Assembly (NCBI GenBank): GCA_034008185.1
Contig: CM067081.1
Location: 155,464,258-155,528,257, forward strand
Length of the DNA stretch: 64,000 nt
Direction: 5' to 3'
Source of the DNA: Gorsachius magnificus
Taxonomy: Eukaryota > Chordata > Aves > Pelecaniformes > Ardeidae
Shown: positions 11,613-24,742 of the stretch, one piece after another
How positions within the stretch are numbered: position 1 is the first letter of the stretch
Layout of the letters: every line of letters begins with the position of its first letter
Position numbers and translations under genes: made by a program
Notes under the pieces: model-generated
Told to the model about the DNA's origin: nothing
Database searches by the model: none
The model's input: the letters and a program-made list of their open reading frames with translations, nothing else

Positions 11613-14600
11613 AAAAGAAACAATCGCATTTGTGCCTGAAAAATATTTTTACTGCTGTTGGTACACATAAACACCTAGGTTTATTGTAGCTGAAACAAGT
11701 TAATGGGGAGAAAAATATTTCTTCCCACTCCCCACCCTCTCTTTTGACAGCACTTTGCATGTAAACAATTCTATTGCTCCCCTGTGTAATGTGCTAGCCC
11801 TTCTCTCTGAAATGGAAAAGATTATCTCAAAAATTGACGGAACAATAGGAGAACACTAACATTCCTAAATTAAACTTTCAGACCCTTTTTTTAATTAACA
11901 CTTTGAGAATTTTTTAATAGTAACCTATTTTTTAGAAGTTGTCTTTTAAAAAAGAACTGAAACCCAACAACATTCCTGGCAGAAATGTAGTGTCACAGTA
12001 CAGTGTTACGTCTCCATCTGACTCCCCACACTTAACCATAATTAGGTATTGGTTATAGTTCTTTCCAGTGGTTAAATCAAGTTGCTGGAACAAGTCCTGT
12101 GAGTTACTTATGGATATATCATCACCGGTTTCTCTTCTTCTCTCTAGAGATAATTGGTCTTAAAAAAGCCTTTTATGGGACTACTGCCTAAAGATTTACC
12201 CAAAAGGTGGCATACCACACTGTTTTGAGAATTGGATTCTAGTGTTGTTGTTACATTTGCAATAGTTTTTGTGGGCTGCCTGATCATTATAGAGTATTTT
12301 ACATTTTGCGTACGGAGACCTGTGGGATGCAGTTTATAGGAAGAATTTATGGCAAATTAGTTGCCTAATTCAATTCTGGTGTGTTTCAAATGTACTTAGG
12401 TCTCTGGAATGTTGCAAATTGATGCTTCATGTACTAGTAATGTTGAAGGTATTCATTAATGAGCTCTTCTTAGCCATGGACAAATCTTATGTGTGGACTG
12501 TGACCTCCCATGAGAGCCACACAACTTGAGCTTGTCTACCCTGTGATGGCTGTAGATTTTTTTTCTTGTAGCCTCTTTCTGTCCTGGCCAGGTCCAGGGG
12601 CACTTGTGTTCTAGGTATTCACAGACAGAGATGCAAAGGCTGACTGAAACGTGACAGTCACAGCCCTCAGTGCAGGCAAAGCCATTTGGATGGAAACTTT
12701 TGATGCAAGTGGTGAACTCTTCTGCATGCAAAGCTCGTCGTCTCTTCTCTGAGGCTCCAGCTGTTGCCCTGGGGTGGCTGAGCTGCAGGCATGTGCTCAC
12801 TGCTGTGCTTTTTCCAAGTTTCTTTCCTCCATCCATGACTGCTCCATGACTCTACTGCAGCTGTTCAAGCCAACAGAAGTCAAAGACCTGACGTAATCTT
12901 TTACACCTCTGGAAAGAGAGTGTGAAATCCAACCAAACGAGACAGACAATGTTTTATATGCTCTTGGCAAGGCAGCAAAGGACAGTGCCTGTCACCTGCA
13001 GCACGTTCCTGATGCTCGTTTCTGTACTCACGGTGTGTGCAGGCTGCTGTGGTCGTAGCTTCAGTGAATTAGTGTTTGCGTAGAGGGAAACCCCCTGGTC
13101 AGTACAGCTCCGCTGAGACAGCGTTGGCCAGAAGCGGAAAGGCTCTGTGAGATTGGCCAAAACTGTGTCAGCTCCTAAGATTGATGAGGGAAGCAGAAAG
13201 CAGGGCATTGTCCCTTCTCTTAGCATTTGAGGAACATGATTAAATCTTGGTCTGCTGCTGCCTGTGCCGGTAGCAGCTTTGGCTAGGAGGAGGTTTCACC
13301 TCCACTTGCTCCCAGGGAGGTGTTTCGTCATTCCCCTGTTTCCTTGCACGTTGGGTAGTGCAGCACTTAGCTGTTAAAACATATTCCTCGTGAGCTCCAG
13401 GTTAAGATTATTTGAAAACTGAAGTTCTTTTTGAAAACATGCTGCCTGAGGAGCATTTTACACCTAATATACAGCATGGGTGATCTTTGATCTGTACTGC
13501 CTGCTTCTTAGCTAATTAATGCTTAAAATCGTCGTTTCAAAGGGCTTGGGATGGAACTGTTAAACAGATTGCCTCTCCTTCTCATGTAACACCATTGTGA
13601 TCAGCACCTGCATACCAGACTGTGTCATCCTAATTCAAGGCAGGGGGAGGAAATATTCTGAGTGAACCCCATAGTTATAAAAACTATTTTCCTAGACTTC
13701 ATGTCACCCTGATCTACCCTCTTCACCATCTACCAGAGCCTGTATTTGTTAATCTTAACCGGCTGTAAAGTCTACCTTGTAATTTTTTCCACCTTTCCAC
13801 CATTTGGGAAGAAGCAGGGTGAGGGCTTTTAAAAGACTGAAAAATCTGAGGCATTATTTCGGTATACCAATCATACTAGAAAGTCTGGGAAAACAGCACT
13901 ATTGTAGATTTTGCTGTGCATATTAAATGCTTTCATTAGAATTTCCTACAGCACCCAGAAGTATTGATGCAAACCTGAAGTGGATACATACAATATGTAA
14001 TGTTCAGCAGCTATTAATGGTCTCTGGCGTCACCCACTATGTATCTGATTATGAACTGGTGTTCCCAGTGCCATGCATGGTAATTTTTAAATAAAGTTCC
14101 TGAATCATTTCCCCCCACTCTACACAGAGGGAGGAAAATGCATCATCCCTCCCAGTGTGTGTGCATGTGTCCTTCCCTTTCTTGGCAGCCTTTGAAGCAG
14201 ATCAACTTTAAACTAACACTGTAACTCAGGAGCTCCTCCTGCCCTCCTTGGTTGCCCAGTGCTTCACAGGAGAGCCGGTTACTGCCTCTGCAGGGGACTC
14301 CCTACTGCCAGTTTACCCTTCTTTGGAGCAGCCCAAAGAAATCCAAAAGCAGCTTGTGACTGCTTTCTCATGGGCCATGAGAAGAATCATGCAAAATGGA
14401 TTTCCCTTCCCACATATTCTCCATAGGGGGATGGAGAAGAAGGATGTAGAGAAGAAACTGCAAATGAGCGGCCCGATGCATGTCCCCATTCTCTGTGAGC
14501 CCTAGCACAGGCTGGAACATCCATGGCTCTGTCCCCTCCTCATGCCCACCTGCCAGGAGCTCCAGGATGCAGATGCTGGTTAGACCCTCTCTCCCCATGC

Positions 14601-17600
14601 TGGAGAGTCCTTAGACATGACCTCGTGGGGCCTCTGCCCCTTAGGACACCAAAGCATTGCACAGGAACAGATTGGGGATGTCTCTTCTTTAGTTTCTTAG
14701 AAATAGTCGCATTTTCCTCTTTGAGGATGACCACATTTTGCCAGGTATCTACTTTCTGTCTGTTGTCCTGCGATGGTGGCACCACTTTGTTGGCTGTGGG
14801 GTTTGTTCTGTTTTTACTTTTACAGCCTTGTCTTGTTGGCTTTGTATTCATGCTTCTTGCTATATTTTTTCCCCCTAAATATTTGTTCTGGCTTTGTTTT
14901 CTTTCTCTTACTTCTCTCCATCCTCTTCAGCCCTATGCTATCTTTCCTCCATGCTCTAATTTTTATTCCTCCCTGTTTTTCTTATCCATGTGGAGCTGAA
15001 AACAGTAACATGACCTGAGAATTTTTACATCATTCCAAGGTTTTTATGTACTTCCATAAATCTCTTCATTACTTTTTTATTGTTTTGTCATATATAGGTT
15101 TTAGTTTTTCCTCTACCTTATTAATCTGGGGATCAATTTTAGTCTAGTATGTTTTATTAGTAGTAAGGGGAACAAAATATCTCCTTTTTCTTTGTTGGTT
15201 TGGCACCATCTTCAAATTACCCTTTTTTTCTGTTCGACTACCTCTCTTTTTTCCCTGGAGAGTCTGCTTTATGTCAGACCTTCTGCTGGTAGTGAACTGG
15301 GTATGATTTCATCAGACAATAGGCAAAAGTATACCCCACTGCAGAGGAAGAAGTTGTTTTCAGCTGTTATTCTATTTAATTTTTTTTTCTGGCTTGGGGA
15401 GCGTGGAATGAGCTGAGCCACCATTACCCTGGGGATTGTGAATCTTGCTTTCTTTCCATTAAATTTGGTGGCTAAACCTGAAAGCTTGTTTTGAAGGAGG
15501 ATTTATTTTAGTTGTACTGATAAAATTGTATTGGTATAATTAAACAGCTATAGTAATGTCAAAAAACCTCCCATGCACAGACACAGCAGTTCTGGAATGA
15601 CACAAACTGCATCAGGGAAAAAACTGACCATCTCCCCCAGCAATTATTGTATCTACAGGGGTGTGTTCCCATAGGAGTTTTTTCTAGTCTAACTTTATTA
15701 AGATTCAAATCACATCTTGTCCCAGAATCTCCTCTCTCCCCCCTGTAAACAAGCCTGAAAATAGTGGTCTGGACCTTCAAGCTGTTGTTTACTTCAGTCT
15801 AGCTCCATTAAAGACATAAAGCCGTGACTATTTGAGGATCTTGACCCAATATTTTTAGGTCTCTCTCATGTTATATAACTTCGATTTTTGGATGATGGTG
15901 CCTATTGAATAAAATTAGGTTTTGTACAGCAGATTTTAAGACATATCCAGACGTCTTAAAGTAGTTTACAGAAAAAGGAGTGAGTTGGGAGCAATGTTCT
16001 GACTCTGTAAGGGCTAGCAGTAGACATTTTATCACTCAGCAATAATGCAAGCTTTTCTGTCAATTTTGGAATCTATTTTATTGAAAAAGGATCTTGGCAA
16101 GGACACTGGGAATTGCTGCAGAGTCTTTCAAAGTGACATTATGAGAGGATCTTGGTTCTTTGGGACCTTTTATTGCATGGAACATCTTATGAAATAGTCT
16201 GTGTGAAGGGCCAAAGAAAAACGTTATCAAAGCAGCCTAACAATTTTATATGTCCACTGGATGTCCATTTGGCCCAGTAGGAAATAAGCTGTGCATGGGG
16301 CAGGAGATAGAGAAAGTAGGTCTATGAGTGCAGCACAGAGGCAAATGTTAAAATAGGTCAGATGGTAATGTAATGTCACATGGAAAGGCATTAGCCATTA
16401 AATATGAAATTATTTTCTATTAAAATAATTTAAATTCTGATTTTTGAGGCAGAGAAGTGTATTGCAAACCACGAAGATTAGTACTTGAGGTACCTAAACT
16501 TATTCTTACTACAGACCCAACTTTGCTCCTGCATCAGTGGCATTTTATTTGCTTTTGCCCAGTAACTAACACAATTGGATTTTCATCAACAGTGAAAAGC
16601 AGAGTCAAGTATTATTTTCCTCCTGTTCATTTTCTTGGCAAAATATTTAAACAAATACAGTTTGTAAGCCTTCAAGTAGAGCCTGATACCCCTTTGATGT
16701 GCCACCATGTTTCTACATACTCAAAGGAATGCTCTAGGTGTTGTGTTCAGCCTATTTCCCCATCCCGTGCCTCTTTTGAGCTTGCCATTTGGAATATTGC
16801 ATTTCTGCAGGCAGCTGTTGACACGATTTGCTCTGGCTGGCGCCCCCAAAATCCGCAGGCTGTCCCTGCCTACCGCCTCCTGCTGGAGGAGTCGAAGCAG
16901 CGGATCACGCTGAGGTCAGAGGACAAGCAGATGTTGCCGGCAGCGCTAAAACTGCCAGGCAGGCAGCCTTGCGTACTTAACTGTAAGGTCTCAGCTGGAT
17001 TAAAAAGGCTCCAGGTGAGGACAGCGTGATCAATAATTACAAACATTAAAAGTGGTGCCTTCTCTTGCTTTCTTTCCTACCTTTTTCCCCTTCCTTCTTT
17101 GCCAACAGGACACGAAGCATCTGAATCCCCCAGATGATTGCTCATGCATTTACATTTTCATTTGCTTGCTTTATAGCAAGATTGTTCTAGCTTTTGGGAG
17201 GGGCAGCTATCAAAGATGTAGAGGCACTGCCATTGTGTTTTATTGTTCCAGTCCATTTTTCCCTGTGAATGCAGGTGGGAGTTTTTCAATGGGTTGGTTT
17301 TGTGTTTTTGCTTTCTCTTTATTCTAAGCATTTATAACCCTTTTATTGTCAGTCTTCAATCATTTTTGATAGATCAATATATTTACTTCAGTGATGGTTC
17401 ATCCTACAGTTGTGCTTGTATTTTTTTTTTTTGCTTTGTTTATAGGGGTTATGAATAGATTCGTCGGATTATATCTCTGCTATACCTCTGTTGTCGTGTG
17501 AGGATCAACTCACTTGATCTTGCCCCAATGCCTGTATATTTAGCAGGAATATGAAGCGTTTTCATTGGTCTACTTTCAAATCTACTTGTTTCTTCTTTTT

Positions 17601-20600
17601 TTCTAAGTAAACTTTGAGCAATTAAAAATGCAATTTTTGCTTCAGAAATGCTCTCAGAAGTCCTAAGTATGACTGCTGGTGTTTCATATATGCTGAATTG
17701 TTTGGAGGGAAGGGCTCTAGAAAACTGCTCCAGCAGACTCCTGAGATCCAGAGGGCTTGGGGAGTAACACAGCAAAGTGATGTGGACATTTACTCAGACA
17801 ACTCAGAAATGAGGCAGGTCCATGGGAGTTCTGAGGTCTTTAGCCAAGCAGCTGTGACCGAGCCAAAGAGGAGAAATTCTTGAGTCTGCACCTTACTTAT
17901 GTCCCTGGGCAGCCAAGTGCAGGCCCGGGACAGCTGTTTAATGCAACTGTGAAGAGAGCTCAAACGTGTGCAATGAGCACGTGGGAGCCGGGTGCCAGCG
18001 TCGGTGTGATATGCTGCACCCCAGCTGGCCATCAGAAGAAGAAGGAGGTGGGTGAACAGGACCTGATGCTCCATGGTGAAAGGATATGTCTGTGGAAGGG
18101 GAGAAGGCTAAATGTACTCTTCCATCCTCAGGGATTTGGGTTGTTTCAGGACACGGTGATATGTATGCCATTTGTTATACAATTGGCCCCTTCTCCCCCA
18201 CCCAAAAAAGGGAGCAGGCAGAAGAAGCATGTTTGTTACAACTGATAATACGTAAAATGTGGTAAATGGAAAATAGGTCAACTAGACATTGCTCTTACTA
18301 ATATTGCTGTTTGAAACGCAATCTGTGACTTATGACTGTGCATTAAGTATTGGGAAAAATCCCTGAACGTGCATGGATTTCAGCGAGGTTTAATAATTTA
18401 AACCAGGTGGGCATATTAGCTATTTGTAGGATGTTATTCCCATAGCTGCCTTACCAGAGCTGTACATATCTTGTTTTTCAGTACGTCCAGTTTTAGGCTG
18501 AAATAATTTGCCATGTTATGAAAGTCGTGACTCAACTACTTCTCAGCAGCCTGTTGTCCATTTGTAACAGCAGATTTTCCTGGAAGTTATTACTTCGGAG
18601 TGCCATTGGCAGCTGTACACATTGCTCCTGCTCCTCTTGTCCTTTGTGGCGCAGATTTGCCCGTTATTGTTAGCAAGGATGTTACCGCTGATACACAAGC
18701 TATCAGGCTTTTCCATTCTTTTCTTTCTTTTCTATCTCTGTTGAATTGCAGTTTCCTTTGTCTTCTCTGTGGTGCACTGAAAGAGGTTAGGAAATTTAGC
18801 ATGGTTATTTTTAATGGATTTTTAAAGTCTGGCACGACACAGATTGAATTGATTCAGGAAAATTTCCTGAAGCTGCAGTGGGGGTTTTTTTTACTATTAA
18901 AAGTATTTTTATCATTGCAATTTTTCTGTAAGAAAATACATCTATTTTTTCCTTCTAGTCCTATAACAAAGCTCTGCTTTCTAATGTTTCCACATGGTCA
19001 GGTATTAGCCATTTCCCTAGATAATTCAGTTTGGTCATGTATACGGCTAGAATTTTTATTGTAAAGAATTCTGCTAGTGGTTTCATGATAAATGCATAAA
19101 GCATTGGGAAATGACTTTTATTGGGCTTAGTGTGCATTTAATAATACATTAACAAAATTAAATGATTTTGTGTGTATGCATTTAGATCTTAAGAATGTAT
19201 AGAAAAAGTACACACTACCGTAGGTATATAAGGATTTTTAAAAAATGAATCTTCCCTGTGTGCATTCTGTATGCTGTAGCATAAAAAAAGTACATTCCCA
19301 GGAGCTCAGTAGGTGGTTACTCTCCTTTTTTCCTTTGTTTCAACATATTTTTTTTTTTTAAGGCAGATCGGGAAAGAAAAGCGAGTCCCCATGACTGTCC
19401 CCCTCGTGGCCAGTCTGGCAAACTTTTACTTGCCTGAGTAAGGCTGTCCAGGGTTGGCTGGGATTATTTGTTTGATACGTTGGCTTGTCTTTATTGCATG
19501 CAAACCAGATGAATGGGTTGCCCATTGCTTCCCACTCATGAAACCCTGCTTTCGTTTGCTTAAGCTTCGTGTATCTTCAGGCTGGTAGCCATGACCAAGT
19601 CAAGTTTCTTATTCAACAAAATGGTGTATGCATGTGTAGTTACACAAATCTGGCTTACTCATTTCATCATGTTACAGTTATGATGCAAAAAATAAATATA
19701 TTGAGTCCTATCTATTATTGAGGAATAAAAATATTCTAATATTAAGAGAGCATTGTTTCAGAAATGCATGCATGTACATTACATAGAGCAGAGGAATAAA
19801 AAGGGATGATATGCAATATATTGTAACTCCCTCATTGATTTAAGATCAAAATGCCAGTAAGAAGGAGTAGACTGAAAGAAAATTATGTATATGTTTATTT
19901 CAAACACATGCAAAAATAAAATATTGTATGGTCCACCACTGCTGATTGTATTTACAGGAGGCAGATGAGATGTCTTGCCTATGAAGAAATCAAAGATAAA
20001 GTGCAGAATTAAAACAAACAGAAACAGCCTCTGTTCTGAGTGCCTCTTTTGAAGATATGTATGAGGAGACAACTTTTCAGCAGATAGAGATACTCAGTGT
20101 TTTCTGAAAGCCTTTTTTTTTTTTTCCTTCAGGGCTAAAATGCTAACCAAAACTGGAGATGTGAAAAACTCTAGTCACACTTGAGTTCTGGCCGTGATAA
20201 GTAAAGCATATATGAGGCGAAGGGTGCAGAAATGCAGACTTATGGATGGCTTTTCTTTGTACCCTGATGTCAGGTCTCAGGGAGGAAAAATAATAAACAC
20301 CTCAATTTTATCATGATCAGAAATGCTTTATGAGAGGCAGAAGTCGGATGGCACAGGTTTTGTTTTAGTCATCTTGAAGTGTGTTTACTTACGTGAAGTT
20401 TAGTGATGGGCGTGTAACTAGCAAGTTTATTACACTTGCGGTTTTATTATAGCCAACCTGTTTTATAGCTTGCTGTATCTTGCGATGTCGTACTATCACA
20501 AATTATATTTAAATCCTTTGACCTCCTTCCTGTTTCATTTTCTCCGTATGGTCGTACATATGCTCTCCTCTTTTTGTCCCTGTCCCCAGATTTTCCTTGG

Positions 20601-20928
20601 AGCCTGCACCATGACACGCTTGTGCTCTCCTGCTTTCTGGGACACTGATGATGGCCCCCAACTTCATGGCCACCTGTTTGGAGGGGTCCCCCTGCTTTGC
20701 TAGAAAGCAGCCCCGCGCTGCACACCTCTCTTCTACGTGTTCTCTCAGCCATGTTATTCGATGTAGCATCACAGTCATATCACTCATCTTCTTCAGGTGC
20801 GCTGCTCTGTCTCCATTTATCTCATACAAAATGGCTGTAGCCCTGCCAGGGTAATACTGCCTGTTGTTTCCCAGAAATTGCTTACCTGTCTGTCAAGGGA
20901 AGCTGCTTAGAGCTCCTGACTAGAAATC

Positions 20929-21066
20929 AGGATAAGCACCCAGCAGATCCCTCTCCTTCCCTTATGTGCAAAAAACCAAAAAAAAAAAAAAAAAAAAAAA
21001 AAAACCCAAAAAAAAAAGAGAAAAATCTGCCCTTGTTTAGCCCGAGTAACATTGTGTGCTTATCCT
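20929..21066. repeat. A-tract enclosed by an 11-base perfect inverted repeat
   Basis: AGGATAAGCAC at 20929-20939 is the exact reverse complement of GTGCTTATCCT at 21056-21066. Between them lies an almost pure A tract (about 20970-21020, broken only by short C interruptions). A T14 run follows at 21086-21099. Possible explanations are a decayed retroposed poly(A) tail, a polymorphic homopolymer, or coincidence. Confidence 0.55.
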
Positions 21067-21329
21067 CCTCAGCCATCTTGTAGCCTTTTTTTTTTTTTTC
21101 ACTGCACTGATAAAAATAGGTAGGACTATTGAATATAAATAATAGACTCTCACAAATCCATACAAATGAACACTGTGTAGATGGTAGCAAGAAAAGTTTG
21201 GAGACACAGAAAGTTTGCTATCTCCCAGAAGTAGCCTTCCCTAGAAATAGTAATGCAGTGTTCTGGAAATAGTAACCCAATGGTTTTTCTCCCAAGGTAT
21301 AGCAAAGGGGTACTTTGGTAGTGAATGAG

Positions 21330-22790
21330 GTGCAAAGACCCCGAGACGAGGCCGCTCTCACGCCGCCTCTCGCAAACCCACAGAAAGGCCGGGCACAGAA
21401 ATATGCTGAAACCCACAGGAAACGTCTGCTGCGCCATCACATGAGGTCAGTCAGGCATTCTGGGCTTTAACGAGCACAGACAAAACAAGCTTTGGTGAAA
21501 ATGTCACAGTCTAAACACGGGTAACAAAACACAGACTAATACAGTCCAAGCTTGGTGGGAACCGCCATGGGAAAAGATTTAGAAACCTTCTTCTGGCGAT
21601 CTTGGTGGGGTGAAGAGCTACGAGCGCTTTCAGCGTCACCCGGGAGCAATAGCCCCGCACACCCAGGCGGGAGGAGTGACTGGGTTCTTATTAATATCAC
21701 AGTACTTCTCATTTCCAGTAGCATCCTATGAAAGCAGTACCCTATTTACAGCTTTCATTTCGCATTAATGAAGTGGAATACTGATGTAGCTAATCAGTGC
21801 TAGCGGTATGACGCAAGCGCATGGAGCGGTGGTGGTGGTGGCAATCATCTTAGCCCAGTTGCCAGGATAAAAATAACCCCTGCCAGCCCTGGGAAGCAGC
21901 AGCTCCCCAGCTGCAGAGGAGCACAGTCCAGGACCCCGGGGCTCCATGCTGCTCTGGTGTCCAGCTTCTTCCGCAGCCCACCTGGAGCAAGAAAAGAAAC
22001 AATTCTGTTATCCCTGTCCATCCCTGTTGCTGCTTCTCTTCCCAACCCCTGAACGTGGGCATGAGTTTTCATACTTGCACTTGGATCTGGACTCGGGATT
22101 TCCTCAGAAAACCAAATGGACATAGATTGCCAAATATGCTTTTATAATTCAGAAGTGGTTTTTTTTTTTTTTCTCTTCATGGCACTTTGCGAGCTTAATT
22201 TAATCCCTGTCATTCCTTATATGTGGGTAAATGTCATCTACTTCATTTCATGAATGAATTAACACAGCCATGCAGAGTCTGCATCTCCCGCGCTGTTCAC
22301 TTGGAAGGGGGAAGGGATTAGTAAATGTGTGCAACACCCTCAAGTTGCTAAACCCCAGCCGGGGTTAGAGATGCCCAGAAATAGAGCTAGTTTGCACCCT
22401 GGTGTAAGGAACCCAAAAGACTCTACCAGCTCTGTGCCTTGCAATGGTCCCCATCAGCCCTCCTGCTCCTTACTGTCAACCCTAAATGCACCACAAGGCT
22501 CTCGCTGCACCTGACGAGGGAGGAGCTCCTTTAAAAATAGCTGTTCTTTTGGCGGCGGGGAGAGTATAAATAATCCTGGAACTTTCTTCCTTTTTCTGAT
22601 ACTTCCCTAAACACATCAGAAAGCAGAGGTCTTTTGGCAAGGTGCAGGTTTGAGGTAGCACAGAGGTTCTTGGTAGGGAGAAGATAGCATTTTTAATCCC
22701 AGGCATGCGGACAACGGGGCGGGTGCACAGCAGCGCAGAGCGGCGCAGAAAGTGTGCGCAAGTGCCGGGACATCTTGTTATACAGTATTT
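21330..22790. promoter_or_regulatory. CpG-enriched intronic block with promoter/enhancer-like motifs
   Basis: CpG dinucleotides are clearly denser here than in the flanking intron, notably at 21337-21390, 21595-21672 and 22545-22772. Within it, 22531-22574 holds an exact MEF2-type site (TTAAAAATAG, 22531-22540), an E2F/GC-like stretch (TTTTGGCGGCGGGG, 22547-22560) and a TATA-like TATAAATAAT (22565-22574) in close succession. This could be an intronic enhancer or an alternative promoter, but no convincing open reading frame or exon follows. Function is inferred from composition and motifs only. Confidence 0.35.
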
Positions 22791-23384
22791 TTAATACAGT
22801 CAGGAATTAAATTAATAGTTCCATGTGCTTATTTTAAAGCTTTCACGACATGAAAAGAAGCATAGTTCGTCGTAAAAGGAAATGAGGAACAACTTATTCT
22901 TAAACAGAAATCGCTGTGGCCATGTTATCTATCACATGAATTTCCACAAGGGGTTGGATTAGTCTCCAGCTGAGGCGTGCGTGTGTCTGCATGTGTTGGC
23001 AGAGCTGTGCTTTGAAACTTTTTGCGGAGCCCTGCAGTGCTACCGGGGCTTTGTTTTCATGTGCTGTAACTTCACCTATTGCTAGGGTGTTGTGGGGTTT
23101 TTGTTTCTTTTTGTTTTCCTTACGTGGTGAAGTGCATTTCTTGGTTCTCTCAATCTGGAGGTACTCAGCTTGTCAGTGCTTTATAAAAATAGCCCAGGAA
23201 GGCACCCTGCCAGCCGGCAGTCATGGCCCGGGGCGCAGGAGAAGTGGCACAGGAGTTGGCTCCCAACTTTCCAGCAGACCTCCCTCCACCTGACGAAAGC
23301 CAGCATGGGATTTCCAGGTGTACGTGGCAGCTGAGGAGCTCAAGTCCCACAGGGAGTCAAAAAAAAGGAATAGGTGATTGCTGG

Positions 23385-23446
23385 CAATTCCTGGCTCCTC
23401 TCTACCTGCCTGTGCCCCAGTCCCTCATCTGGAAAATGGAGGAGGT
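23385..23446 (+). repeat. MIR/CORE-SINE-like fragment
   Basis: The stretch reading TTCCTGGCTC..., then CTGTGCCCCAG and CCTCATCTGGAAAATGGAGG follows the order of the MIR core and 3' part (TCCYGGCTCTGCC ... CTGTGCCTCAGTTTCC ... TCATCTGTAAAATGGGG), with substitutions and internal loss. MIR-type tRNA-derived SINEs are ancient in amniotes and survive in birds as diverged fragments. Confidence 0.55.
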
Positions 23447-24726
23447 TGTTTGCTTTCTTCACTGTTTGTTGCTCCAGGTTATTTAAACTGTAGGCTTCAC
23501 AGGCCTAGAATAAGCCTCCTACTTATGTATAACTCCTGCCAAATTAGGGCCTGGGGACCTTGGAGGCCTCTAGCTGCTAATAGAACACACACGCTAACAG
23601 GACTCACGGTACGTTACGTATCGCTTAGCCCTACAGAGCCTGAATTTCCTGCAAGAGCTGGAAGGGGACAGTGCTTGTGATGAATCAATTTGCTGACCTC
23701 TGAAATAATTAAGCAAGCAACACCAGGTTTGGGTCCTATTTTAAACAAGCAGGGCGCTACTTGGTTTTTTGCGTTTCTCTGCCTGCAGTCAATGGGTGTC
23801 TCTAAACAAAAGAGGCAGAGTAGTCGAGGAACTTTTTTTTTAAAGAAATGTCTTCTAAGAAAATTAGCCTTTTCCCCTGTATTTCTCTGTCTTTGCATAC
23901 CACTCCTTTTTTTCCTGTTTTTTTTTCTTTTTTTGTTCTTTGTTCTTTGCTCTTCCCTGAGGAAGAAAGGGATAATAAAATTTTCTGTGTTCATTTAGCT
24001 TTCCAGATGATCTTTGTGTACTTTACCAGACTGCAGCATAGAAAACAAAGCCTTGTTTATTGCCTAACAGCATATATGTGTTTTATGATTAATGTGATGT
24101 GTTTGTAATACACGGGACTGATAATAGATAGGGAGATCAAAGTCTTCTGTGAATTGACAGCAGCACTATAAACAAGGTGAAAGGTTTGCAGGTGTTTCCC
24201 ACACGGGTGTTACACAAAAACATATGGCCCTTTGCCATGATGCACTGCGTGCACGCTCCATCTTTTCCTGCGCAGCGAGGCAACGTCGCTGTGAGCTTTG
24301 CTCAGAGAGCACGTCTGTGGCTCAGGGCCTGGGGGATGCTATCGGCAGCAGATGACCGTGCGGCGAGACCAGAGGGACCTTGGGGGCACAGAAAGGATAA
24401 TGCTAAATTGGTCCTTCAAGTTAAAAGTAGCTGACTGATCCGCTACATTTACTGAGAACAGAAATCTGCATTCATGGTGGGGGTGGTGTCTCTGGCGAAT
24501 GTTGGAAAGGGAGATGGTGGTCTTGGGTGGTGGAGGAGGGATGGGGCAGTCCAGCCTGACTCTCGTCTCAGTGTTCCTACCTCAGGTCATGGCTGGGCTG
24601 CCACTCATCTCTTGGGTGTCTCTTTTCTCCATGGGGTAACTTCTGTGGCCGTGGTCATGGCAGGCACTAGGGTGTGGTTTGGGACACCCGAGCCACATGT
24701 CTGCAGGAAGCAATGGGGGGGAGGGG

Positions 24727-24742
24727 CACACACACACACACA
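24727..24742. repeat. Short (CA)n microsatellite
   Basis: Eight uninterrupted CA units inside a GC-richer stretch. Confidence 0.9.

Noticed and set aside
14523..14999. 158-codon plus-strand frame with hydrophobic, Phe/Leu/Cys-rich translation
   Set aside because: The hydrophobicity comes from T-rich sequence. There are no membrane-protein family motifs and no splice structure. It is read as a chance frame.
18600..19064. 154-codon plus-strand frame
   Set aside because: T-rich, Leu/Phe-rich translation without motifs and no evidence of an exon boundary or start context.
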